From DAOUET01 sp034430155 (GTDB taxonomy: Bacteria; Chloroflexota; Anaerolineae; Anaerolineales; UBA4823): a stretch of 55,027 bases of DNA. This document shows, in pieces, positions 42,560-51,644 of this stretch. The number at the start of each line of letters is the position of its first letter. The stretch's first letter is position 1. The notes beneath the pieces are model-generated. The model made no database searches. It worked only from the letters and a program-made list of their open reading frames with translations, and had not been told where the DNA came from. Location: the NCBI GenBank assembly GCA_034430155.1, contig DAOUET010000025.1, positions 1-55,027 on the forward strand. The letters run 5' to 3'. The position numbers and the translations under genes were made by a program.

Positions 42560-44107
42560 ATGGAATCGACCGATCGGCGAGCTCAGAAATGGTTGCCCCT
42601 CTTTCTTAAGTATTCGTCCTGGACTTTTATTTTCACAGTTGTTTATGCTCAATCACCTCTATTTACATCAAATCAGAATCAATATTTTCTGCATGGTTTG
42701 GCAGAAGCCGGGATTGGTTTCCTCAAACAAGATTGGCTCGCCAACACACTTGACCCCACACCGGTTTTCAGCTTTTTAGTATATATAACCTACAGATTCA
42801 GCCACACTTATATGTGGTTCTATTTATGGTATGCAATACTGCTAGGGATATACCTTTTTAGCTTGCTGGGCATTGCTAGAACGCTTTTCAAAGCGCAGTC
42901 TCAAAAATCGACGATAATTTATTTTGCGCTCATATTAGGACTTCATTCGGCTGCATTGCGGTTCTTGATCTCGCAGGCGATCAATCCAAACTGGGCGTAT
43001 CTGTTTGAGGGTGGCGTGGCTGGGCAACGCTTGCTCGGGCCTGTATTCCAACCAAGCACGTTTGGGGTGTTCTTGATCGTTTCGATCTATCTATTTCTAC
43101 AAAAGCGAAGATATGCAGCGTTATTTGCTTCTGCTTTGGCAGTCACCTTTCACCCGACTTACTTGCTCAGCGCAGCCTTACTCACATTGGCGTATATGTG
43201 GGTAGTTTTTAAAGAAGAAGGTAGTGCCTCCAAATCAATCCTATTGGGAATCGTCTCCCTTGTTCTGGTATTTCCTGTTCTGGCTTATGTTTACAAATCC
43301 TTTGGTGGTACAGCCTCTGAGATTGCCCAACAAGCCAGGGATATTTTGGTAAATTATAGAATCCCGCACCATGCCCTGATCGCTAATTGGCTGGATATCA
43401 GCGTTTATATCCAACTCGCGCTGGTGTTCTCGGCGATTGCCTTACTCCGTCGTACGAGTTTATTTCCAATCATGTTGGTCCTCACAGTAATGACGATCTC
43501 CTTAACATTCATACAGGCATTCGTCAATAGCAATTACCTTGCCTTGTTATTTCCCTGGCGAATTTCTGTCGTCTTGGTTCCACTTTCTACTTCGATGGTC
43601 GTAGCTTATCTCGTCTTTGTACAACTAGATAAATTTCTCATTGGTAAGCCAACCTACCAATCAGGAATTGTTTATTTGAGCTTGATTGGAATGGCCGGCT
43701 TGATTATTGTCGGCGCTACTCGCTTTACTTTGGATCTCAACCGACAAAGCAGCTCTAATAATCGCGCCATGATGAATTATGTATATAAAAGCAAGTCTGC
43801 GGAAGACAACTATTTAATTCCCCCAAAATTACAGGACTTTCGGCTTGTTACCGAAGCTCCGGTTTATATTGATTTCAAATCGATCCCTTATCAGAATCAG
43901 GAAGTGCTGGAATGGTATGCGAGGATACAAGCCGCAGACCGTTTTTACAGGTATCAAGGAGATAGTTGTAGTTTGCTCGATCAAATAATCGAAACAGCCG
44001 GAGTTACTCATGTGATCTTGGAAAAAAGTGGAAACATGCCCCACTGCGCGACTTTCGAAAAAGTTTATCAGGATGACAGTTATTTAGTAGAAAAAATACA
44101 GGAATAA
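42560..44107 (+). CDS. Multipass membrane protein, glycosyltransferase-like topology
   Basis: This 515-residue protein has about nine to ten hydrophobic segments, for example MWFYLWYAILLGIYLFSLLG, STFGVFLIVSIYLFL and YLSLIGMAGLIIVGA, followed by a soluble C-terminal domain of about 120 residues (from about residue 395) with VTHVILEKSG. The pattern of AFSHT/FHPTYLLSAALLTLAYMW and long extracytoplasmic loops resembles uncharacterised DUF6798-type or GT-C-like membrane proteins. I see no clear catalytic DD or DxD. Its ATG directly overlaps no neighbour. It is divergent from rph and upstream of an ABM protein. Function unknown; the DUF comparison is from memory. Confidence 0.8.
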   Translation: MESTDRRAQKWLPLFLKYSSWTFIFTVVYAQSPLFTSNQNQYFLHGLAEAGIGFLKQDWLANTLDPTPVFSFLVYITYRFSHTYMWFYLWYAILLGIYLFSLLGIARTLFKAQSQKSTIIYFALILGLHSAALRFLISQAINPNWAYLFEGGVAGQRLLGPVFQPSTFGVFLIVSIYLFLQKRRYAALFASALAVTFHPTYLLSAALLTLAYMWVVFKEEGSASKSILLGIVSLVLVFPVLAYVYKSFGGTASEIAQQARDILVNYRIPHHALIANWLDISVYIQLALVFSAIALLRRTSLFPIMLVLTVMTISLTFIQAFVNSNYLALLFPWRISVVLVPLSTSMVVAYLVFVQLDKFLIGKPTYQSGIVYLSLIGMAGLIIVGATRFTLDLNRQSSSNNRAMMNYVYKSKSAEDNYLIPPKLQDFRLVTEAPVYIDFKSIPYQNQEVLEWYARIQAADRFYRYQGDSCSLLDQIIETAGVTHVILEKSGNMPHCATFEKVYQDDSYLVEKIQE

Positions 44108-44202
44108 TACTAACCGCAGGGATGCCAGTTGCAGAGGAGGCTATCGTTCATGAGAGATTTTGATAAATTGAACAACACATTATTGTCTTTAGGAGATTAA
44201 TC

Positions 44203-44511
44203 ATGCATATCGTTCATGTCCACGTCTATGTAAAACCAGAATATCTCGAAGCGTTTCGTGAAGCGACTTTGGATAATGCCCGCAATAGCGTCAAGGAGCC
44301 AGGCATTACTCGTTTTGATGTTATCCAAGACCAGGATGATGAGACTCATTTTGTGCTGGTGGAGGTTTATCGGACGATTGAGGATCCGGCCAGGCATAAA
44401 GAGACATCCCATTACTCCAGATGGCGCCAGGCGGTGGAGGGTATGATGGCAGAACCTCGCACAAGTGCAAAATACAATAACATCTTTCCTGATGATGCTG
44501 GTTGGCAGTAA
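44203..44511 (+). CDS. Antibiotic biosynthesis monooxygenase (ABM) domain protein
   Basis: This is a 102-residue ferredoxin-like dimer protein. HVHVYVKPEYLEAFREATLDNARNSVKEPGITRFDVIQD followed by HFVLVEVYRTIEDPARHKETSHYSRW is the usual ABM/LsrG layout with the Phe/His pocket. Members act as cofactor-free quinol monooxygenases, as haem-degrading enzymes or as LsrG-type AI-2 processing enzymes, so the reaction is not fixed. TTAGGAGATTAATC precedes the ATG. It is followed 93 bases later by an iron-type alcohol dehydrogenase gene on the same strand, perhaps in one transcript; LsrG-like proteins do sometimes accompany such dehydrogenases. Confidence 0.88.
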   Translation: MHIVHVHVYVKPEYLEAFREATLDNARNSVKEPGITRFDVIQDQDDETHFVLVEVYRTIEDPARHKETSHYSRWRQAVEGMMAEPRTSAKYNNIFPDDAGWQ

Positions 44512-44604
44512 ATCATCTTAGAAAGCCATTACCGGGTACTCGAAATAAAGGCATATTTTGTTTGGAGGTACAGAAGCTGTTCAAGATGTGGCTGAGGAGG
44601 TTTT

Positions 44605-45768
44605 ATGGTAGAGCCCTTTGAATTTGCAACTGCTACGCGCCTTATTTTTGGTGCAGGTAAGTTGTCTGAAGCTGGAACGATCGCTACTGCATTGGGAAGA
44701 AGTGCTCTTATAGTAACTGGTAGTTCGGAAGATAGAGCCAAACCGCTCCTCCGCCTACTGGCAGCTGGTGATATTAAGACCATGATCTTTCCGGTACTCG
44801 CTGAACCAACCGTCACCATAGTCAGTCAAGGGCTAGAAATTGCCCGTCGTAACCAATGCGATATCGTGATTAGTTTTGGTGGTGGTAGCGCCATTGACAC
44901 CGGGAAAGCCATCGCGATTTTATTCACCAATGAAGGGGATATTTACGATTATATGGAGGTGATCGGTAGGGGCAAGCCTCTTATCAAGCCCCCCTTACCT
45001 TACATCGCCATCCCAACGACTGCCGGTACTGGTTCTGAGGTGTCACGCAACGCGGTTATCGGTTCGCCTGAAAAACGAGTCAAGGTCAGTTTACGTAGCC
45101 TCTTGATGCTGCCACGGGTCGCGGTGATCGATCCGGAACTGACGTTGAGCTTACCATCGCACCAGACAGCCTTCTCGGGCATGGATGCTCTCACCCAACT
45201 GATCGAACCCTACGTATCTATTAAATCCAATCCCATGACAGATGCATTGTGCCGAGAAGGTTTATCCCGAGCAGGGCGCTCGTTACTGCCTGCCTATCGG
45301 GATGGTCACGATATCAACACTCGTGAGGATATGTGTCTGGCAAGTCTTTTCAGTGGACTAGCCTTAGCCAATGCCAAGCTTGGAGCTATTCATGGTTTTG
45401 CCGGTCCATTCGGAGGCATGTTCGAAGCGCCTCATGGGGCTATATGCGCCCGGTTATTACCAGCGGTGATGGGGATCAATCTGCGGGCGCTCCAAGCACG
45501 AGCTCCCCAAAGCCAGATAGTAGACCGCTATAACGAAATAGCTAAGATTCTGACGGGCGATTTTTCAGCTGTAGCTAAAGAGGGTGTCGAATGGACAGAG
45601 AGACTCACACAGCAGCTTGAAATTCCAGCCTTATCGACATATGGACTCACTCGAGCTGATTACCCTGAACTCATTGGAAAAGCCGCTCGATCTAGTAGTA
45701 TGCAAGGCAACCCGTTGAAATTAACCCAAACAGAAATGGAAGAGATATTAGACCGGGCGCTTGATTGA
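44605..45768 (+). CDS. Iron-containing alcohol dehydrogenase
   Basis: This 387-residue group III dehydrogenase has a Rossmann half with FGAGKLSEAGTIATALG, then SFGGGSAIDTGKAIAILFTN (nucleotide Gly-Gly-Gly-Ser), and TTAGTGSEVSRNAVI. The all-helical half carries the metal ligands: DALTQLIEPYVS-type Asp, and the His residues in GAIHGFAGPFGGMFEAPHGAI. Iron or zinc and NAD(P) are expected. The closest-looking subgroup is maleylacetate-reductase or 1,3-propanediol/lactaldehyde type; I cannot choose. It is preceded by the ABM gene, and a stem-loop at 45807-45834 separates it from the convergent M24 peptidase gene. Confidence 0.93.
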   Translation: MVEPFEFATATRLIFGAGKLSEAGTIATALGRSALIVTGSSEDRAKPLLRLLAAGDIKTMIFPVLAEPTVTIVSQGLEIARRNQCDIVISFGGGSAIDTGKAIAILFTNEGDIYDYMEVIGRGKPLIKPPLPYIAIPTTAGTGSEVSRNAVIGSPEKRVKVSLRSLLMLPRVAVIDPELTLSLPSHQTAFSGMDALTQLIEPYVSIKSNPMTDALCREGLSRAGRSLLPAYRDGHDINTREDMCLASLFSGLALANAKLGAIHGFAGPFGGMFEAPHGAICARLLPAVMGINLRALQARAPQSQIVDRYNEIAKILTGDFSAVAKEGVEWTERLTQQLEIPALSTYGLTRADYPELIGKAARSSSMQGNPLKLTQTEMEEILDRALD

Positions 45769-45806
45769 AATAGCCTTATAGATTTCTGGTTTACGATCCT
45801 CGTGTG

Positions 45807-45834
45807 CCCCTACTTTTTATCCCGCTAGTAGGGG
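45807..45834. terminator. Stem-loop between convergent genes
   Basis: CCCCTAC (45807-45813) pairs with GTAGGGG (45828-45834). The loop contains TTTTT, but no T-run follows the 3' arm. It lies between the convergent alcohol dehydrogenase and M24 peptidase genes and probably ends one or both transcripts. Confidence 0.45.
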
Positions 45835-45849
45835 TTACGGTCGATGTAT

Positions 45850-47034
45850 TCACTTAAGAACCAGTTCTGTCTGCGGTGTTGTTAAGAATTCAGCTCCTGA
45901 TTCAGTTACCAGTACGTCTTCTTCGAGGCCCATATAACCATAAGCGGGGACCATCAATCCGGGTTCGACGGTGAACACATTACCAGCTTCTAAAGGATAA
46001 TCTGGCGTCTTTCCATAACGTTCCCAACGCGGCCCCAGGATGCCGGCACCATCGTGGGCGTTACGCCCCAGATGATGACCAGTGGCATATTTAAATTCCG
46101 GATAACCGGCCTCAGTGACAACCCTACGGGCAATTGCATCGATCTCTACACCAGGAACCCCTGGCTTCATGGCAGAGACAGCTTCCTGGATAGCTCGCAC
46201 GATCGTGTCAAAACCATGCTGAACGACTTTGGGTGGTGCTGTTTCACCAGTATCCAGAAAATAAACCATGCGTTGGATATCAGAGCAGTAATCGTCTTGT
46301 TTGACTCCAAAATCAATATGCAAAAGTTGACCACGCATTACCTTGGTATCCGTTGGTCCAACATGCCCCACGGACGAATGTGAACCAGCGTTGACAATCG
46401 GGCAATGTCCAATCTCCCAAGCTTCCTTGACTTTGAATTCCGTAAGTTGAGAATGCATGAACTCGCTGATGTGTACTTCGCTCATTTTCTCTTTTACATA
46501 GTCGAAAGTACGCCGATAAATTTCTTCCGTCGTAGCGATAGCCGTTTTAATCCGCTTAACTTCGGTGGGGGTTTTGCGACCACGAAGGGCTGCAATTATC
46601 ATCTCAGCTGATATGATGCGCTGCTCCCAAGGAGTTTCCCCGAAATGATCGAGTAAAAGTTGATGCATGCCGGAACCAAGCCCATCAGCATAAGGATCAT
46701 TGAGGGAATAATTAAGGGCGATTTGCCGAGGGTATATACGCTCCAAAGTGTGGAGTAGAGCCGGGCTGACCGACTCGTCATAAGGCAAAACAGTGGTATA
46801 AGCCCCGGTACGTCGCGCTGTTTCCGCTTCAAACTGACCAACAATAGCGAAGCGCTCACCTCCTCGGGTAAGAATTAAGGCGCTCTGCCAGGTCAGGTCA
46901 TGCCCGTAAATTAATGGCAATACAGGGTCGCTTGCTGCTGTGGTCTCGCGTACGAAGGTTAACCACAGATCAATTTTCATTTCCTCCAAGATCTGAATGG
47001 CTTGGTCGACTTTTTCCTGAATAATATTAGACAT
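45850..47034 (-). CDS. M24 family metallopeptidase (Xaa-Pro aminopeptidase-like)
   Basis: This 394-residue protein has an N-terminal creatinase-like domain (about 1-165) and a C-terminal pita-bread domain. The five metal ligands are visible in order: Asp in HIDFGVKQDDYC, Asp in CSDIQRM, His in GHHLGRNAHDG, Glu in FTVEPGLM and Glu in LEEDVLV. Such enzymes release N-terminal residues before proline. AGGAGGATACCC precedes the ATG at a good distance. It is convergent with the alcohol dehydrogenase gene. The N-terminus departs from PepP, so a dipeptidase (prolidase) role is possible. Confidence 0.92.
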   Translation of the reverse strand: MSNIIQEKVDQAIQILEEMKIDLWLTFVRETTAASDPVLPLIYGHDLTWQSALILTRGGERFAIVGQFEAETARRTGAYTTVLPYDESVSPALLHTLERIYPRQIALNYSLNDPYADGLGSGMHQLLLDHFGETPWEQRIISAEMIIAALRGRKTPTEVKRIKTAIATTEEIYRRTFDYVKEKMSEVHISEFMHSQLTEFKVKEAWEIGHCPIVNAGSHSSVGHVGPTDTKVMRGQLLHIDFGVKQDDYCSDIQRMVYFLDTGETAPPKVVQHGFDTIVRAIQEAVSAMKPGVPGVEIDAIARRVVTEAGYPEFKYATGHHLGRNAHDGAGILGPRWERYGKTPDYPLEAGNVFTVEPGLMVPAYGYMGLEEDVLVTESGAEFLTTPQTELVLK

Positions 47035-47362
47035 TGGGTATCCTCCTAAAATCTATATCTATGGAATTAAATTCTTTCTATCGATGTTCAAGATCTTTCC
47101 AAAAAGGCTGCTCATCTCGGTATTGTAAATCATAGCCTTTCGGTGGATATCCCGCAAATTATTATAAATTAAATCTCCAATCAGATTAGCTAGAAATTTG
47201 CGTCAGGGTTTAACGCTGTTTGACTAAAAAGAGATATTTCGAGGGAATGTGGTCTGATATCGATTGATTTTTCCAGGGATTTCTAGTACATCGCCAAGTC
47301 ATGCGAAGATGTGAATGTCTCCCAGGAGCTCTTTCGAAAGGGATAGTCATAGCATATGAATG
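47035..47362. other. Intergenic stretch upstream of the M24 peptidase gene
   Basis: This is 328 bases between two minus-strand genes. AGGAGG just before 47034 is the ribosome binding site of the peptidase gene. A TATAAT-like box on the minus strand (within 47160-47168, reading TTATAATAA) lacks a good -35. I see no reading frame, tRNA or repeat in the rest. Confidence 0.5.
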
Positions 47363-49216
47363 CTACCTGGATATCAGAGGGACAAAGGATTTATGGAATA
47401 TATCTGACAGGACCCATTCGGGTCCATTAAAAGTTCCGCCATACTTGCGTATCCCATGACTTGGACCCCCAATATAATTAGAAGAATCGCTGACCAAATT
47501 ACCTATGCCCTCGTCGAAATGGTAAAGCGCAACGGTATAGGCGTCTGGAATAAAGACATCGAACGGTTTTTGGAAATTCACATGGTACCTGAGAACGTTT
47601 GAGAAGCGCATCTCATCTATCCAGCCACGAAAAAATGGATGCAGGTCATGATCGACATCTAACTTCCAGGCAGCCAGACTAATGAAAGGATCGGTCTGGT
47701 TGACCGGCAGGGCGTCATCAGGATAACTGATATCGCCATCGGGTCCATCTGCCATCGCTTCTATCTGACCGTCTATAAACAACCACACATACCCGTCAAG
47801 ACGGCGACGTTGGATGACGACGTGATGCCATTTTCCATCCCGAATATCCCTTTTGCCACAAATGGATAAATTCCCGTTGGTATTTTCACTTACTCCGAAG
47901 ACCAAATGACCATCGGATAGAGAGACGCCGAAACCGTTACTTGAATCTCCGACATAGCTATCCAGCATGATGTTTCCGTAGATCCAATTTGCGTTCTTAC
48001 CGCAGATCACGCCTGAGGCTGTATTGTCACCAGGCTTGGTTTTTAACCACCATTCGATGGTGAAATCCTGGCTGCCAACATCAACGGGAGGGCCAGGATC
48101 TGTCGTTTCAGGGGTATCGATGGGTATCAGGATACGATTTTCATTTTCGTCACCAGGAGTACCGTTATACCTCAGCGTGAAACCTTCCAATGGATTCGGT
48201 TCTACAGCTGAAAGGGCAGTGTCGTGGTAAAAATAAAGTAGAATCTCGTCCCAGGTTGTTCCTTCTAAAGCCATATCTTTTGACTCGACCTGCCCCATAC
48301 AATCACCTGCGAGACCGGCGTCTTCACATTGGCTATACTTAGCCCGATAAGAAGTCGGCATTAATAATTGAGACCGGCTTAAAACCCAATTCCAGGTGTA
48401 ATCGACTGCCGTATTGGTGCTGGCATATTCAAAATTGGGATTATAAACCTGGTCACACGTACTATCCCAGACATCGGCATCTTTCCATTTACCGTCGAGA
48501 GCGACCCAATACCAAGCGTACATTTTTACTGCCATCGCGCCGGCTTGAAGCGAATCGGCCGGCCAAGTGTAATTCCATTCATTTGGGAGAACGTGTTTGG
48601 CGTATTGCCTGAAATCAACCGTTTCAATGGTGTATGTCCTCATCGTATCGCAGTGATAAGGATATCCCGATACTCTCACCCGAATAAAGGGTGGTAAAGG
48701 TGAGGCGGCAAAATGGCTGGTTATGGTTTCAGGGATTAAACCTTCAGGTTCTCTGCTCGATAGCGTGTCAGGCTGAGCAGTGCGAGGTGGCGACACCTTA
48801 TCGTTATAAGGTTTGATGGAGAGTTTCGGGGTTAATATTAAAGTATCAGCGCTGACCAGCTTGACATCTTGCAGCTGCCACTGTCCATATCCCTGAGCTG
48901 TGATGGTTACTGTAAGGGGAATGATCGCTTCGGCCATTGTCAGGTTGTGCCAGCTGAAACGCCCTTCAGAATCGCTGATAGTCGAAAGTTTGAAATTGGA
49001 TAAATTGACTTCGGCACCCTTAAGGGGTAAACCTGTAATACGGTCGGTCACTTGTCCGATGAGGCTGCCATGAAAGCTTCCCGGTTGAGGGTCAAAGTTT
49101 GAGGGTATATCCCCAGAGATTGTTTGGGACCGGGCAACTTTGTTAGTAACCAGGATTACGACGGAGATTACCAGGGTTAAAATGAATACTTTTAAGAGAG
49201 ATTGGTATGATCGCAT
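47363..49216 (-). CDS. Exported protein with carboxypeptidase-regulatory, SpoIID and LamG domains
   Basis: This 617-residue protein has a signal/anchor helix (about 8-28: VFILTLVISVVILVTN). Next is a carboxypeptidase-regulatory-like fold of about 85 residues (GSLIGQVTDRITGLPLKGAEVNL). The central part matches SpoIID (TIETVDFRQYAKHVLPNEW and WPADSLQAGAMAVKMYAWYW, with the conserved Glu), a lytic transglycosylase of the cell wall. The C-terminal third is a LamG concanavalin-like domain (FTIEWWLKTKP, WHHVVIQRRRLDGYVWLFIDG, WIDEMRFSNVLRY). It probably acts on the envelope or on an extracellular glycan. The fusion is unusual and it has no sporulation neighbours. Domain calls are by motif resemblance. 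Confidence 0.85.
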   Translation of the reverse strand: MRSYQSLLKVFILTLVISVVILVTNKVARSQTISGDIPSNFDPQPGSFHGSLIGQVTDRITGLPLKGAEVNLSNFKLSTISDSEGRFSWHNLTMAEAIIPLTVTITAQGYGQWQLQDVKLVSADTLILTPKLSIKPYNDKVSPPRTAQPDTLSSREPEGLIPETITSHFAASPLPPFIRVRVSGYPYHCDTMRTYTIETVDFRQYAKHVLPNEWNYTWPADSLQAGAMAVKMYAWYWVALDGKWKDADVWDSTCDQVYNPNFEYASTNTAVDYTWNWVLSRSQLLMPTSYRAKYSQCEDAGLAGDCMGQVESKDMALEGTTWDEILLYFYHDTALSAVEPNPLEGFTLRYNGTPGDENENRILIPIDTPETTDPGPPVDVGSQDFTIEWWLKTKPGDNTASGVICGKNANWIYGNIMLDSYVGDSSNGFGVSLSDGHLVFGVSENTNGNLSICGKRDIRDGKWHHVVIQRRRLDGYVWLFIDGQIEAMADGPDGDISYPDDALPVNQTDPFISLAAWKLDVDHDLHPFFRGWIDEMRFSNVLRYHVNFQKPFDVFIPDAYTVALYHFDEGIGNLVSDSSNYIGGPSHGIRKYGGTFNGPEWVLSDIFHKSFVPLISR

Positions 49217-49275
49217 GGTTTAACGGTGCCGGAAGCGTTAACCTGAAATTCTAATGGTGAGCTAATTTTCTTATT

Positions 49276-51525
49276 TCAATCTGGCTGACTGATCTGTTGT
49301 TGGGGTCCGGGTTGTGCTAAAACTTTAGCTATTGGACGTAGATCCATCCACCACTGAAACTTCGGGCGTTGGTGAACCTCGTCTCCCATACGTGGGAAAT
49401 CCTCCAGGTTATGAAAAATGATTTCCTTGCCTTGGAGACCCACGAAGGCGCTTTCGTTTGAACCGTTTGTGGTCAAATTAATAAGTCGGTCCATACACTT
49501 GGTTGCAAAACGTGTTGCTTGAATGCGATCAAAGGGTGAGGGATTGCCACCTTGCTGAAGATGTCCAAGAATGGCCTGGCGCACATCAAATCCACCATGG
49601 GCTTCTTCCTCAAACAAAGCTCGCATAAATTCGGTTGTGTAGACAGGGTTGGCGTGTTCGTTACGGATAATCAATCCAAGCCGTTTACCGCGTTTGAAGC
49701 CATTCGATAGGTGGTTTACATCATTTTGTAGATCATTCAGGGTTACGCCTTCTTCGTGCAGATATACCCTTTCAGAACCGGTAGCAAGTCCCCCCATTAA
49801 AGCTAGATACCCGCAATTGCGTCCCATCACTTCCACGATAAAGCAGCGACGTTGGGCGACTGCCGATTGTTTGATTTTATCGACTGCCTGGACAATATTA
49901 TTCAAAGCTGTATCCGCACCCAAGCTTAGCTCGGAACCGGGTAAATTGTTATTGATGGAAGCAGGTAGACAGACAATCGGGATATTAAACGCTGGGAAAC
50001 TTTTTCTTTCCTGAAGTAGTAAATAGGCAGATTCATACCCGGTCCAGCCTCCGACCATCAAAATTCCTTCGATATGGTTCTGTTCGATGCTCCGGGCGAT
50101 TGCATAAAAATCGCTGCCACTAGGAACAGTACGATTCGTACCTAATTCTGCCCCGCCACGAGCAGCCCATCCAGATACTGTCATCCAATCCACTTGTTCG
50201 ATCTCTTCTGCGGCAAATCCCCGGAAGCCGTTTTGAATTGATAGCATAATATGGCCACAATCGAGCCCATATCGTATGGCCGCTCGTGCTGCTGTATTCA
50301 TGCCAGGGGCAGGTGAACCAGAATGCATAACCGCAAGCCTTAACCTTTTCTGGCCTGGTTCGGGTGGGTGAGGTAAAGCACGTACGGTCGTACGATAGGT
50401 TTGAAAGGCCTCTTTAAAACTACCTCCGCGCAAATCCATGGCTTTCTCGTAGTCATGGTCAGCGATGGCTTTCGCGATGGATTGTGTCACTTCCATACAA
50501 TCCACCAGAGGCACATGGGTAATACGATTTCCACGTAACCCGATCAAGTGAGGGTCTTCTTGCTCATCTTTTGAAAGGACCTCGTCAACAGCGGCATGAC
50601 CAAGTAGGGTCCCTAGATTGCGATCAAAGGCGCTGGGAGAGCCACCCCGTTGCACATGACCCAATATGGTGAGTCGAGTGTCCTCTCCTAATCTTTCCTC
50701 CAATACTTTCTTGACATATTCACTGGTTATCGGGTTACCGTGACGGTCACGAGCCCCCTCGGCAACAACCACGATTGTGTCCCGCCGCCCAGCTTGACGC
50801 CCGGCTTTTAATAAGGAGCACATTCTCTCTTCCCAATTATCCACATCAGGGGGATACTCAGGGATCAGCACCCAATCGGCTCCGGTAGCCAGGGCACCCA
50901 TCAAAGCCAAGTAGCCACAGTTCCTGCCCATGACTTCGACGACAAAAGTGCGTTGATGACTGGCTGCTGTACTGTTAATGGCATCTATCGCCTCGGTGAT
51001 TCGGTGAAGGGCTGTGTCAGCACCGATGGTCATATCGGTTCCGAACATATCGTTATCAATTGATCCAACCAATCCTGCGATGATCATGCTGGGATGGCGT
51101 TTGGTGATATCGGAGCTTACCTGATCTCCTTGGACCAGTTCATTTAACAGATCAGGCCATTCCTGGCGAAAAATGTTTGCGCCTGTTAGACTGCCATCCC
51201 CACCAACGATGATCAGTGCATCAATTCCGTTCTCGAGTAAATTACGAGCGGCCTTCAATCGGCCTTCATGCGTGCGAAAATCTTTACACCGAGCTGAACC
51301 TATGGTTGTACCTCCTTGATGGAGAATACCACCCACATCCTCCCAACTCAACTTCTTAATCCGATCGCCGCCATCCACCATACCCTGGTAGCCTTCATAA
51401 ATTGCAAATACCTCATTGCCTTTATCCAGAGCGGTGCGAACGATCGACCGTACCGCCGCGTTCATACCTTGGGCATCACCCCCGCTGGTCAATACACCGA
51501 TACGCTTTTTTATTGAATTGGCCAT
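49276..51525 (-). CDS. pfkA: Fused double 6-phosphofructokinase
   Basis: This 749-residue protein is made of two PFK units, as in eukaryotic PFK. The N-half is intact: IGVLTSGGDAQGMNAAVRS, VGGDGSLTGA (Gly at the ATP-versus-PPi position, suggesting ATP use), and GSIDNDMFGTDMTIGADTAL with the catalytic Asp. The C-half, from about residue 390 (LRLAVMHSGSPAPGMNTAARA), has lost it: PASINNNLPGSE replaces IDND with INNN, so this half is probably regulatory. ATG 51525 is chosen because AGGAG lies seven bases upstream; the longer frame to 51558 lacks one. It is the committed glycolytic step. No neighbouring glycolysis gene is present. Confidence 0.93.
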   Translation of the reverse strand: MANSIKKRIGVLTSGGDAQGMNAAVRSIVRTALDKGNEVFAIYEGYQGMVDGGDRIKKLSWEDVGGILHQGGTTIGSARCKDFRTHEGRLKAARNLLENGIDALIIVGGDGSLTGANIFRQEWPDLLNELVQGDQVSSDITKRHPSMIIAGLVGSIDNDMFGTDMTIGADTALHRITEAIDAINSTAASHQRTFVVEVMGRNCGYLALMGALATGADWVLIPEYPPDVDNWEERMCSLLKAGRQAGRRDTIVVVAEGARDRHGNPITSEYVKKVLEERLGEDTRLTILGHVQRGGSPSAFDRNLGTLLGHAAVDEVLSKDEQEDPHLIGLRGNRITHVPLVDCMEVTQSIAKAIADHDYEKAMDLRGGSFKEAFQTYRTTVRALPHPPEPGQKRLRLAVMHSGSPAPGMNTAARAAIRYGLDCGHIMLSIQNGFRGFAAEEIEQVDWMTVSGWAARGGAELGTNRTVPSGSDFYAIARSIEQNHIEGILMVGGWTGYESAYLLLQERKSFPAFNIPIVCLPASINNNLPGSELSLGADTALNNIVQAVDKIKQSAVAQRRCFIVEVMGRNCGYLALMGGLATGSERVYLHEEGVTLNDLQNDVNHLSNGFKRGKRLGLIIRNEHANPVYTTEFMRALFEEEAHGGFDVRQAILGHLQQGGNPSPFDRIQATRFATKCMDRLINLTTNGSNESAFVGLQGKEIIFHNLEDFPRMGDEVHQRPKFQWWMDLRPIAKVLAQPGPQQQISQPD

Positions 51526-51644
51526 TTGAGAGCTCCTAGATCTGATAGATATCTGCATCCTAAATCCATTAGCAAGTAGGATGTTGATTATATATTATAT
51601 TACTCTAAGACATTTTCAATTTGAATTCAGACCCTGTTTGGAAT

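Noticed and set aside
51559..51644. Promoter of the double PFK gene
   Set aside because: Two TATAAT-like boxes and a TTGAAA are present on the minus strand, but the spacings (14 and 21) are poor, so it was not listed.
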